NCBI GenBank assembly: GCA_938014335.1 | Contig: CALLRP010000029.1 | Location: forward strand, 1 to 58,636 | Reading direction: 5' to 3' | From: an uncultured bacterium | Lineage (GTDB): Bacteria; Hydrogenedentota; Hydrogenedentia; Hydrogenedentales; Hydrogenedentaceae | Length of the DNA: 58,636 nt | Shown here: positions 1-9,200 of the stretch, piece by piece | Layout of the letters: every line of letters begins with the position of its first letter | Numbering within the stretch: position 1 is the stretch's first letter | Notes under the pieces: model-generated | What the model was told of the DNA's origin: nothing | Seen by the model: only the letters and a program-made list of their open reading frames with translations | Database searches by the model: none | Translations under genes and position numbers: made by a program

Positions 1-1
1 A

Positions 2-799
2 ATCCCTATGGGTGGCAATAAAACCTGTCCCAATCCACGCTTAATTCGTTCCAATCCGCGTGCCTATACCTCGATGGGGCAATGCGCCGATAATGTTGCT
101 AATGATTTTGGTATTACACGCGAAGAATGCGACCAATGGGCACTTCGTAGTAACCAATTAGCATCAAAAGCCATCCAGGAAGGAAAATTCAAGGAAGAAA
201 TTGTCCCGATAGAAGTAAAGGGGTTAGATGGAAAAACTTTCATTTTCGATACAGATGAGGGTCCGCGTCCCGACACAACTCTTGAAGGTTTAGCTAAATT
301 AAAGTTGGCATTTCAAGGCCCTGCAGGGAAAGGTGTAACCACAGCAGGAAATGCAAGCCAAACCAGTTGTGGTGCTGCTGCGACAGTTATAGTGAGTGAA
401 GATGTTGTGAAAGAGTTTAACTTAAAACCGCTGGCACGGTTAAGGGGATACGCAGTTGGCGCTGGGGACCCGGGTTACTTAGGACCTGCTCAAATTCCAG
501 CAATTAAAGAAGCTTGCCGTCAGGCTGGAATTACACTGGACGATATAGGCCTGGTCGAATGCAATGAAGCCTTTGCCTCACAAACTCTTTATGTTATTAA
601 AACTCTCGGTCTTAATCCCGATATCGTAAATGTCAACGGTGGCGCCATTGCTCTCGGACATCCTCTGGGGTGTACGGGTACAAAATTGGCATGTACTTTG
701 ATTTATGAAATGCGTCGTCGTGGCGTTAAATGGGGTCTTGAAACCATGTGCATCGGCGGCGGTATGGGCGGTGCTGGTATATTCGAACTCTGCGAATAA
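2..799 (+). CDS. Thiolase (acetyl-CoA acyltransferase), C-terminal part
   Basis: The reading frame is open from the first complete codon, so this is the C-terminal ~265 residues of a thiolase of about 390 residues; the N-terminal third with the nucleophilic cysteine lies outside the window. The visible part carries the thiolase C-terminal signatures: NEAFA, the active-site histidine in GHPLG, and the second active-site cysteine in CIGGGMG near the end. Thiolases either cleave 3-ketoacyl-CoA in beta-oxidation or condense two acetyl-CoA; the sequence alone does not separate fadA from atoB type. The ATG at base 8 (IPMGGN) is an internal methionine, not the start. A strong terminator follows 27 bases after the stop, so this is the end of its transcription unit. 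Confidence 0.9.
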   Translation: MPMGGNKTCPNPRLIRSNPRAYTSMGQCADNVANDFGITREECDQWALRSNQLASKAIQEGKFKEEIVPIEVKGLDGKTFIFDTDEGPRPDTTLEGLAKLKLAFQGPAGKGVTTAGNASQTSCGAAATVIVSEDVVKEFNLKPLARLRGYAVGAGDPGYLGPAQIPAIKEACRQAGITLDDIGLVECNEAFASQTLYVIKTLGLNPDIVNVNGGAIALGHPLGCTGTKLACTLIYEMRRRGVKWGLETMCIGGGMGGAGIFELCE

Positions 800-826
800 T
801 TATATAAACTCAAATCCTTGATTGCC

Positions 827-870
827 ATCAACCTTTGCCCTGTAAAATACAGGGCAAAGGTTGATTTTTT
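827..870 (+). terminator. Rho-independent terminator after the thiolase gene
   Basis: A perfect 17-bp stem (827-843 with 849-865), a 5-base loop, and a run of six T. It is placed 27 bases after the thiolase stop. Confidence 0.95.
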
Positions 871-1018
871 ATATACTGGAGTATCTTGAATAGCCGGGAC
901 CTGTAAAATAATGATAGAATCGGTTGTTTTTTTGCATACTTAAGTAACTTTAAATGACCTCCCATTTCTATTATCCTATTAGGGGCTAAAAATTTTTGTG
1001 GCACAGCGATAATGTAGT

Positions 1019-1036
1019 ACAGACATTCCTGTCTGT
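1019..1036. repeat. Palindromic unit ACAGAC-N6-GTCTGT, copy 1
   Basis: The bases read acagacattcctgtctgt, a 6-bp inverted repeat around a 6-base centre. A near copy lies at 1299-1315 in the same orientation, and both are preceded by GTAG and followed by GC. This looks like a dispersed intergenic repeat. Confidence 0.75.
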
Positions 1037-1049
1037 GCCTTATCCTTTT

Positions 1050-1123
1050 CTCTGTGTATCTCCGTGTTCTCTGTGGTTAAAAATTTTTTCTTCTCACCAC
1101 AGAGAGCACAGAGAAGCACAGAG
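1050..1123. repeat. 28-bp imperfect inverted repeat built from CTCTGTG modules
   Basis: The left arm 1050-1077 and right arm 1096-1123 match in 24 of 28 positions when one is reverse-complemented, with an 18-base T-rich centre. Several of the four differences still pair as G-U in RNA. The arms are themselves made of repeats of CTCTGTG / CTCCGTG, so the unit is low in complexity. It may be a MITE- or REP-like element, or simply a folded 3' region. Confidence 0.75.
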
Positions 1124-1239
1124 GATTTACGCGGTAGGAAATGGTTATTGCCATTTTAAAACACGGATTTACATGCCGAGTTGAAAATAAGTTTAGAGAA
1201 AGGAGTTCCCTTTGCATCTCATTTCCCTCCGTGTTCTTC

Positions 1240-1282
1240 TTCTCCGTAAATCTCTGTGTTCTCTGTGGTTAAAATTTTTTTT
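1240..1282. repeat. Direct copy of the CTCTGTG repeat arm
   Basis: This segment repeats the 1049-1090 unit: two CTCTGTG/CTCCGT modules, then CTGTGGTTAAAA and a T run. It has the same orientation as the left arm of the inverted repeat at 1050-1123. Confidence 0.7.
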
Positions 1283-1298
1283 TCTTTAAAGTAGCCCC

Positions 1299-1315
1299 GA
1301 CATTCCTGTCTGTGC
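1299..1315. repeat. Palindromic unit, copy 2
   Basis: gacattcctgtctgtgc repeats bases 1021-1037. The left half of the palindrome is shortened by substitutions (CCCC in place of TACA), so this copy is more decayed than the first. Confidence 0.65.
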
Positions 1316-1522
1316 TCTTCTCTGTTGATGGTATGGGTGGTTAGAGATTTTTATGCTGTGACTTTGCCTTTCCTAGGTCAAGGAGAATTGGGGGCAGGAG
1401 TGCTCGACTTATTTAAAAGTAAGAGTGAGCCTTGTCTTACATGTTTTGCTTTGTTTTTTTATGTGTATCGGTGAATTAATTTTTTAGAACGAATATGAGA
1501 TGGGTAATTTTATGTTCATGTA

Positions 1523-3955
1523 TTAATAAGCGATTTCCCAGAGGTATCTCATAATATCTTTGTTTTGAATTTCTTGCCATTCGGTTAGTTTTTTCCAATA
1601 TCCGGGTTCATCTCCCAATAGAAGGCAAGTATCCATCAGGTTAAGCCACGCGGGTGCATAGTAAGGAAATATTTGAACCGCTTGTTCTAATATTATATTT
1701 GCTTCATCACAATTCCCAGCCAATAGCAATTCCTCTGCTTTTTTTGTAAAAAGGCGAGTTAATTCATAGTAACTAAATAGATTATCTGGCGAAACAGAAA
1801 TAGATTTCTGAAACATCTCAATAGCGGAGGTAATATTATTTTCATCTTCAAACATATGAGCCATGAGGATATAAGGTAGGGCAGATTTCACATTATTCTG
1901 TATCATCTCTGAAAGGATTTCTTTGAACATTTCTCTTTCTTGTTCATTTCGTATTTGTTTGAATACATATTGGAAGCTATCGAACGACCAGAGATTCTTT
2001 TGTAGTACTTCTTTCCACTTTGCTAATTTCTCCGAGAAAGACAAATTATTCTCTTCATTTATCAACACGCAGTGTGCTAACGCTTTATACATGGGTAGTG
2101 CTAAAGAAAAAGAAACTAATTTTCGGCTCATTTCCACTGCTTTTTCTTTCTGTTCTTGTTTTATGGCCCATCTCAGTGCATGATATGTGTAAATTTCTTC
2201 CGGGAAATCAAATACTTCTCCTATTTTCCTCAAAGCCAATTCTGCATTTTCCCTATCATTAACATTGCAAGCAAAATCGAACAAAATAAAATAATCGTTT
2301 ACAGTTGCTAAATGTTCGTCACATATTTTTTTTGCGATAGTCAATCCTTGACGAAAAGCCCCCAGATTATTCAAAACATCTAAACAGGACAATAAAAAAA
2401 TTTTATTCTCTGGACAAATATCTAAAAGGTCAAATAGTTTTTCAATATCCTCACTATTGAACTGACCATTTGAAGGGGTTTGTTGAAAAGTTGAATTAAC
2501 AATGTAGTGCTGTAACTGATTTGTAATCCCTTCGTAATTCAATGATTTAAATCCATCTGGGAAATAAATCAAATTTAGAGGTTTATTATCTTGAAAAAAT
2601 ATACCAAGTTGTTTTTCTTTATCTCGGGTGATACCCAATCTAAACTTAGTATCTTCGTAGGAAGGAATATTCCGCGAGGGCAAAGAGAATTTTTTAATAA
2701 TTTCTCGAAGATATGCCCGGGCTATAACATATGTGCCGTAGAAATTGAGGTGACAGGAGTCAACAAACAAATCATTACCAGGAATATGGTTTTGTGCATG
2801 TGTAGAAAGTTCTTCCGCAATAGGAATTAATCTAACATTTTGATTATCTGTAAAACTTTTTGATACTCCCTGGATAACTTCATTGATAAAAGATTTAGAA
2901 CGCACAAAGCCAAATCCATCTTTATCGCAGGCTTCCAGAAAATATTTTTTCGCCTGCGGTTCATCACCTTCGAGTAATAATGTCCATGCAAAAAAGTAAT
3001 TGAGAATAGCAGGAGTGGGGTCAATTTTTAAGGCTTTTGCAAAAGTCTCCTTCGCTTGAAGGATGTTTTCTACGGATAGTAAACTTAATCCTTCACCGAA
3101 GTACTTATTCCACTCCTCTACTTCTTCTTTTGATATGTCCTCTCGGAACCATGATTCGATTGGAAGCCAATCTCGCAAGTTTGCTCCTATTGTGCTCACA
3201 AAAACCGGAATGTGCTCACGGTCGAGTATTTCAATAATACTTCTTAAATTATCTTCGAAGTTTTTCGCAACAATATTTACCCGGCGGTCATCCCATCGGA
3301 CGATTCTCATTGTCCTCTTCGGTAAAACTTGTTTCACCATGAGTGCAACCTTGCGCAGTTGTTGGACAAGGTAAAGATTTTGCAAGTGTATGTGTGTTTG
3401 AACAATCCATGGAGAAAGGGGTATTGAATTTCGGAAAGAGTGTAGCAGGCCAAAGGTTCCATGGGCTTCATTATTACCCATGTAAAATATTGCAAGGTCC
3501 GGCTGTAAAAACAAACTATTTTCAACCAAATAGCGAATAATGTGTGAATTTATTCCGGCAAAACATACATTAAAAACTTCCCAATTATATTCTGGATAAA
3601 GCGTGTTTAACATAGCCAGCAAAAAATTTCCTATAGAATAACTGGAATCAGGCCAGCCCAGGGCGGCGGATTCACCAAAGACAAAAATGCGGAGGGTATT
3701 TTCCGGCTTGGGAAGCTGAATCATAGTTATAAAGGGTTCCAATTCACCTGGATATATGGGATGTTCAAAAAACTGCTGGTAAAATGCCATATTCTTGGTA
3801 TAAAATCTCTTGTTTTCAAAAACTCGTTCTCTCCATGGATGACGATTTTCTCCCCAACCTTTATATCGTAAGAAACCCTCTACCCCTGCAAGTATCAATA
3901 GGGGGATAAACAAGTAAAGCAAAAAGTATTTATATAAAACTTTTATAATTTTCAT
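1523..3955 (-). CDS. Membrane-anchored SGNH/GDSL-hydrolase-like protein with TPR repeats
   Basis: One N-terminal membrane segment (about residues 8-25) is followed by an SGNH-hydrolase fold: block I is FGESAALG with the likely nucleophile serine near residue 96, then GINSH, then YMGNNE, and a C-terminal DSCHL block giving the Asp/His pair at about residue 400. The second half contains TPR-like helices (for example around SAIEMFQKSISVSP and ANIILEQAVQIFPY). The family is known from Planctomycetes-type genomes; SGNH enzymes are esterases or acyl hydrolases, but the substrate here is unknown. A TTG at 3964 directly abuts the upstream stop; I prefer the ATG at 3955. It follows the DUF6599 gene with a 9-base gap, so the two are probably co-transcribed and act together at the cell envelope. 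Confidence 0.8.
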   Translation of the reverse strand: MKIIKVLYKYFLLYLFIPLLILAGVEGFLRYKGWGENRHPWRERVFENKRFYTKNMAFYQQFFEHPIYPGELEPFITMIQLPKPENTLRIFVFGESAALGWPDSSYSIGNFLLAMLNTLYPEYNWEVFNVCFAGINSHIIRYLVENSLFLQPDLAIFYMGNNEAHGTFGLLHSFRNSIPLSPWIVQTHIHLQNLYLVQQLRKVALMVKQVLPKRTMRIVRWDDRRVNIVAKNFEDNLRSIIEILDREHIPVFVSTIGANLRDWLPIESWFREDISKEEVEEWNKYFGEGLSLLSVENILQAKETFAKALKIDPTPAILNYFFAWTLLLEGDEPQAKKYFLEACDKDGFGFVRSKSFINEVIQGVSKSFTDNQNVRLIPIAEELSTHAQNHIPGNDLFVDSCHLNFYGTYVIARAYLREIIKKFSLPSRNIPSYEDTKFRLGITRDKEKQLGIFFQDNKPLNLIYFPDGFKSLNYEGITNQLQHYIVNSTFQQTPSNGQFNSEDIEKLFDLLDICPENKIFLLSCLDVLNNLGAFRQGLTIAKKICDEHLATVNDYFILFDFACNVNDRENAELALRKIGEVFDFPEEIYTYHALRWAIKQEQKEKAVEMSRKLVSFSLALPMYKALAHCVLINEENNLSFSEKLAKWKEVLQKNLWSFDSFQYVFKQIRNEQEREMFKEILSEMIQNNVKSALPYILMAHMFEDENNITSAIEMFQKSISVSPDNLFSYYELTRLFTKKAEELLLAGNCDEANIILEQAVQIFPYYAPAWLNLMDTCLLLGDEPGYWKKLTEWQEIQNKDIMRYLWEIAY

Positions 3956-3964
3956 TATTGCCAA

Positions 3965-4864
3965 CTATTTCTTCAAAATATCTGCTTTTGTTCTCATGTT
4001 CTCCACAAGACATTTTTGAATTGTATGCTGGATTTTTTGGAGTTCAGGAATATCTCCGCCCGGCATCCACACACCCACCATTCGGTTTTTAACTAATGAC
4101 ACGACCGCCGTTTCTGACTCGGGAGAAAATACCATGATTTCGTTCGATTGGGATTGATACTCTGCCCCAATTTCATCTAAATATTTTTTATATCCACCCC
4201 AACCTTTATTTGTTTCTACTTCGTCTTTAAACATTACTACAAATCCTGTTGCAGTTTTATCTTTTATTTTATAAAGAGCGGTCATACCACGTGGTAAAAA
4301 TGATTGGGCGAGGACATCTTTCGCTAAATAACATTCCGAACGGTGAATTTTAGTTTCATGCTCCAAACAAATCCGTTCAGGGATAATATCTTTTGTTTCA
4401 GGAAGCATTTTGGACACTTCCTTCCCGAACAGTTCGAGGTTTGACCTTGCATTCTCCGTTTTTTTCACCATGAGTTTAATAAAATATCTTGCCTGATAGA
4501 ACATCGCCTGATTTTCACCGACAAAACCATCTTCCCCGAAAGGGAATATATCTTTATTTCGGTCCCTATGCACTGAGTAGATGCCAAAGGCATCCAGCTG
4601 GGTTGCCATTTGATAGATTTGTATTTCAATATCGTTTTCTGGGTCACTATTCTTATAAAAAAGCACGGTCAATTTTTCAAAGTTATAAGGTAAGTATCGG
4701 TCTGCATCGCCATCAATGTAATCGAAAAGAGTATCCGGCAAAAATTCTGAAACTTTTGGTTCCCTTATCCATGAACCCATTTGCTCTGGGAGTTTATCTA
4801 TATTTAAACTTTCGGCGTTATTCATTACAGAGCACAAAAGTATTGCGGTTAGTTGACATAACAT
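3965..4864 (-). CDS. DUF6599-type exported protein
   Basis: A protein of 299 residues with a hydrophobic N-terminus (about residues 1-18) that looks like a signal peptide. The core matches what I know of DUF6599: FDYIDGDADRYLPYNFEKL, then a variable linker, then MATQLDAFGIYS. The function of the family is unknown. An AAGGA Shine-Dalgarno stands 9 bases before the ATG. It is the first gene of a two-gene unit with the SGNH/TPR protein downstream, and it is divergent from the aldo/keto reductase gene. Confidence 0.75.
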   Translation of the reverse strand: MLCQLTAILLCSVMNNAESLNIDKLPEQMGSWIREPKVSEFLPDTLFDYIDGDADRYLPYNFEKLTVLFYKNSDPENDIEIQIYQMATQLDAFGIYSVHRDRNKDIFPFGEDGFVGENQAMFYQARYFIKLMVKKTENARSNLELFGKEVSKMLPETKDIIPERICLEHETKIHRSECYLAKDVLAQSFLPRGMTALYKIKDKTATGFVVMFKDEVETNKGWGGYKKYLDEIGAEYQSQSNEIMVFSPESETAVVSLVKNRMVGVWMPGGDIPELQKIQHTIQKCLVENMRTKADILKK

Positions 4865-4906
4865 TACAGTACATCCTTATGTTCATTGTATTATTATCTT
4901 CAAACT

Positions 4907-4934
4907 TTGACATAATTAGTATTCAGTATATAAG
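4907..4934 (+). promoter_or_regulatory. Sigma-70-type promoter for the aldo/keto reductase gene
   Basis: TTGACA (4907-4912), a 16-base spacer, and TATAAG (4929-4934), 65 bases before the ATG at 4999. Confidence 0.6.
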
Positions 4935-4998
4935 AATAAGGTATATTGGGTATATATTGCATATCAAAACATATTGCTAAAACGATAGGAGTAGTTTT

Positions 4999-6108
4999 AT
5001 GTTATACAAAGAATTTGGTAAAACGGGTTTAAAAGTTTCTCGACTGGGTATGGGTGGGATGCGATTTGAAGAACCTCACAAAACGGAGAAAATGGCAGAG
5101 GTGCTTATTCGTGCGTATGAATTAGGTGTCAATTTCTTTGATACTGCCCCATCTTACTGTGATGACCAGAGTGAAATTATCTACGGTTATGCATTCAAAC
5201 AGATGAAAAAGCCCCGCAACAGTTTTTATGTTTGTTCTAAAACAATGGCAGATACTCCGAAAGATATACGCGAAGCCTGTATGCGTAGTCTGGATAGGCT
5301 CGGGCTGGATTACCTGGACTTTTACTATGTGTGGTGTCTGGTGCATCCCGAAGACTTGCCCAACCGAAAAAAGAACGGCGTTTTAGAGGGTTTTTTACAA
5401 CTCAAAGAGGAAGGACTTATTAAACATATCTGCGTATCTACCCATTTAGAACATAAAAAGATTGCGGAAATGTTAGACCAGGGGGAGGGTTTATTCGAAG
5501 GGATGCTCATCGGCTTGAGTGCCGTCAATTTTCCCCTGCGCTATCCTGGTGCTATCGAAGCAAGCAAACGCGGTATGGGTGTTGTTACGATGAATACATT
5601 AGGGGGAGGTATTATTACGCAACATCCCGAACGATTTTCATTTCTGATGCGGGAAGGAGACAAAAGTATTCTTGATTCAGCTATTCGCTTCAATCTGTCC
5701 TTGCCAGCGATTACGGTAGCACTGGTGGGATTCAGGAATGTGAAAGATGTAGAAACAGCCATAGAAAGTGTAAATCGCTTTGAGCAGATGGATTGGGCAG
5801 AAATTGAAGCCCTGCAAAAACATATTGCGGAAGTGCAACACGATTTCTGTACGCAATGCGGTTATTGCGAAGGGTGTCCCGCAGAAATACCTATCGTGCG
5901 ACTGATGGATACCTATAATTATCGACTCTTGTTCGGACCTGAAAAGGCAATGGAACATTTGAAATGGCATTGGTGGACGGAAGATATCAAAAGCATCATC
6001 GACCGCTGTACCCAGTGCCGACACTGCGAAGAAGAATGCACGCAAAGCCTCCCTATCCTTGAACGCTTCCAACAACTCTGCCGTGATTATGAACAGTGGA
6101 AGAAATAA
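4999..6108 (+). CDS. Aldo/keto reductase with C-terminal 4Fe-4S ferredoxin domain
   Basis: The first ~280 residues form an aldo/keto reductase barrel, starting with the typical FGKTGLKVSRLGMGG. The catalytic tetrad is visible as D48, Y53, K81 and the histidine in ICVSTH. The C-terminal ~85 residues carry two cysteine clusters, CTQCGYCEGCP and CTQCRHCEEEC, expected to bind 4Fe-4S centres. Proteins of this fused type are common in anaerobes and are thought to be NAD(P)H- or ferredoxin-linked oxidoreductases; the substrate is not known. AGGAG lies 7 bases before the ATG. It has its own promoter and a likely terminator, so it is probably monocistronic. Confidence 0.9.
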   Translation: MLYKEFGKTGLKVSRLGMGGMRFEEPHKTEKMAEVLIRAYELGVNFFDTAPSYCDDQSEIIYGYAFKQMKKPRNSFYVCSKTMADTPKDIREACMRSLDRLGLDYLDFYYVWCLVHPEDLPNRKKNGVLEGFLQLKEEGLIKHICVSTHLEHKKIAEMLDQGEGLFEGMLIGLSAVNFPLRYPGAIEASKRGMGVVTMNTLGGGIITQHPERFSFLMREGDKSILDSAIRFNLSLPAITVALVGFRNVKDVETAIESVNRFEQMDWAEIEALQKHIAEVQHDFCTQCGYCEGCPAEIPIVRLMDTYNYRLLFGPEKAMEHLKWHWWTEDIKSIIDRCTQCRHCEEECTQSLPILERFQQLCRDYEQWKK

Positions 6109-6144
6109 GGATAGAAACTCGAAAATACAGGAAGATATAAATAG

Positions 6145-6171
6145 CACTGCCCGGCGAGGTGAGTGTTTTTT
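6145..6171 (+). terminator. Possible terminator after the aldo/keto reductase gene
   Basis: CACT (6145-6148) pairs with AGTG (6162-6165), and a G/C-rich inner part with a bulge closes the loop. A run of six or more T follows. The stem is imperfect. Confidence 0.45.
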
Positions 6172-6233
6172 CACATCACAAAAATAACAGGAGAAAAATG
6201 GATAATTCTGTTAAAAATTTTTATGCTTTTATA

Positions 6234-9200
6234 TTATTTTAATTTTAATGTCACCATTTCCCAGGGGGCTAAATTGCCCGTAAAAGGTTCTTGTTGTGGC
6301 ACTCCGGATAAAGTTGATGTTATGACAACAGGCTTTGCAGAGGATGGAGCTTTCACCTGCACCCTTACAGCCTCCGATGTTGGGTTAAAAAGACGAACTA
6401 TATACGACTTATCCGCGGGGCTGTATTTTATATGATAGATTACCCATTCCGGTGTAATTTGTGGAGGTATACTCGATGATTTGGGAACAAATGTAGTGGG
6501 GATAATAATGGCGTCGTGTATCCACTGCTTCGCCAGTATATCGGGATTCAATATTTCGCCTTTTTTATAAGGTTTCAGATAATATCGGAATGTATGCGGT
6601 CCGTCTTGTGAGGCTTTGTAGTTCGTTTCCCAGTAATTATTCATCACATACGAGAACACATATGGGTCCAATATCAGTCCTTTTTTCCAGCCCACTTCAA
6701 TGGGGTCCACTGTGATTTTTCCTATCTCTATCATAGGCGCATCGGGAGTAAAGAACATTATCCCTTTCTCTTCATTCCATATATCCACCCAGTCCTGAAC
6801 AGTGAGATAGTTCATGCAGGAACCGGGCAGATGTTGTTCGGGTAGGTGGACTACTGCAAATGGTGTCTGATATCGTATTTTAGGGGTTTCTATATTAAAT
6901 GCAAAAGCATAATGCACTGCTTCTGGGGTGCGTATTTCTTCTTTATCAATGTAATTCACGATTTCAACCACATCCGTGTTCGCATACAGCAAATACTCAC
7001 TGCGAATTTCTTTCGCTCCCGGTGCCGACCGTGTATGGATTATAACACTGGCAACCACAGGACCTGTCTCCTTTACCTCAACGCATATGTTTCCGGCTCG
7101 CTTCGTGTTGTCTGGATTTCTGCCTTCCGTGTATAGATACTCATTGGCTCTGTAAAGCGGGTCTTGTTTTATAAATTCATTCCCATCTATCCTGGTCTTT
7201 AACGACTGAATCGTTCCAGTTTGTGGGTCAATAATTACTTCAACAGCCTCGTTTTGTAACACGTTCCCACTTACTACCACAGGATTTTCAGGTGACTCGG
7301 GATTCCCCTCTTCAAGGGAAAAGACTGCACTCCCCCATGCAGGAATATCCGACGCGATAAATACAAGTTCATTGGATTTTAATGTCTGCGAAGGGACAGG
7401 CTTTCCGTCTCTCAATACACGGTTTCCCTTTCTTGTCCATGATGCTGGAATGGTTATTATCCTGGTAAGGTTATTTGATGTCGGATTTATTACTATAACC
7501 TGTGACACTTTTTCGTAGATTGGATTGAAGTTTTCAACAAACCGATTAATTAATTCCCCTTTAATCCTGTTGGCATTTATTGCAAAGGACTGCTTTATTG
7601 CCCACTGCTCTTTCACAAACGTGCTATCCGGTTCGGAGATGCTATTGTGTGCCCCCCATGTATGCTCATCGTAGAGAACCGCATTTTCCCACGCTTCAAG
7701 TAATTTTTCAGCGGGATATTTGTCAGGAAACCATACCGCCCACAATGTTTCGATATCCATTAAAGCACGAACTGTTCTGCGATTCAGTGCAGTTTCCCGA
7801 GCTGAAGAAGCAGAACCATCTTCCCAATAGGGGGTAATTTCTCCTGCGAATTGGGGTAAATTCTTGCCATGTTTATTCTCAAAGTCTTTAAGAGCTTTAC
7901 GAGCCGTAGTGATAGCTAATTTCGGTGTTTTGTGTTGCTCATTCCACTGTTTCACAAATTCGGGCAATCTCTCATCCGGTGGACCATTATCACTGGCAAT
8001 ACTATATCGTGCTATCGCTATGTCATAACCAAAATGACGGCTTTCTAATTCCGCAAGGTAATTGCGTATCTGGTCGGGCATAGCATCTACTCCACCGAAG
8101 AACCAACTGTATCCTGCCAGCCCTATCCAGGTCAGCACTTTATACTTTCCGCAGGGTGATGACCAGTAAAAAGGTTTATCGCCCCAAACCTCTAATATGT
8201 TCCCTATCCGCCATCCTAAATTCGGTGCAATCGAGAAATATTTTACTCCTGCCTGTGCCAGAACAGGAATAAGCCCCCAGGTATACCCCGGCACATCGGT
8301 GATAAGTGCGGAGTCAACGTCTATCCCTAACTCTTTTGATAAATGGTGTGCTGTATCAAGAAGATGCGTAAGTTCTTCTCCATTACAAAGACCTGTGAGT
8401 TGATTGGTAAATAATGCTGGTAGTTCAAGGGTCCCTTCCTGAACCGCTTTCTTAAAGCGTTCTTTCGTATCTACATCAGCAGAAGTCCAGAAATCTTTCA
8501 CTGCCCACAATACCTCCGCCGACCAATGGAACCGTGCCTCTGGAGGATAATCTTTCGTCCGCTCGATAAGGTCTAATGCTTTGATAATATTTCCATGCTG
8601 AATCTTCAAAACCTCTGTCTGAACATGGGTATAGCCGATATCATTATGAGAATGAGGTAGCAGATACAAAATCATTTGCTTTGAAGGTGGAATAACAAAA
8701 TCCCTCGTAGCAACAGCCCTATCCTCTTGCTTTATCTCAACCGAAACAAAGGTATCCTGGTCCACTTCCTTTACTTGATAGTAAATATTATTCCAACCTG
8801 TTTCCAGACTAATGTCCATCGGGTCATTGTTGGTTATCGATATTTTTCCCTGAAAGGGCTGACCATAGCACCGAATTGGAATTTTTATCTCCCGCCAATC
8901 TTTATCTTCCTCCGTTTTAACAATCGGTAAGGGCACAGGCGTTCCAATACGTAAAACCGTCTTCTGAGGTTCTGCCAGTTGAAATGTATCGGAAGTAAAC
9001 AACTGCACTGCATCATAAATAAACCAGCTCCCGTTTGACACGGTGAATTGGACCACATTCTCGCCTAAACGCAACATAGACGAAGGGAACATAATCTCGA
9101 TTTTCTTCGAGCCGGGCATTGACCCATCAAAAACATTCAACATCGCATCGGTTCCATTGCCCGGCGGAAGTCGCACCGGAAATGCATTCCCATTAACATA

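Larger units (their letters stand above)
871..1522. other. Intergenic stretch of 652 bases filled with non-coding repeats
   Basis: I see no credible gene here. It holds two copies of a short palindrome-like unit (1019-1036, 1299-1315), one long imperfect inverted repeat (1050-1123) and a further direct copy of its left arm (1240-1282). The stretch 1326-1522 shows nothing I can name. The minus-strand SGNH gene ends at 1523, so both neighbours point into this region and it is a convergent 3' spacer. Confidence 0.8.

Noticed and set aside
996..1184. ORF of 62 codons inside the repeat cluster
   Set aside because: Its sequence is a translation of the CTCTGTG repeats (HREHREAQ stretch) and shows no protein features; similar calls elsewhere are usually spurious.
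4489..4980. ORF of 163 codons on the plus strand
   Set aside because: It lies mostly antisense to the DUF6599 gene, which has a clear family pattern and start.
5677..6174. ORF of 165 codons on the minus strand
   Set aside because: It is the antisense shadow of the aldo/keto reductase gene.
6163..6435. ORF of 90 codons on the plus strand
   Set aside because: It overlaps the 3' end of the GH38 gene on the other strand and has no family features.
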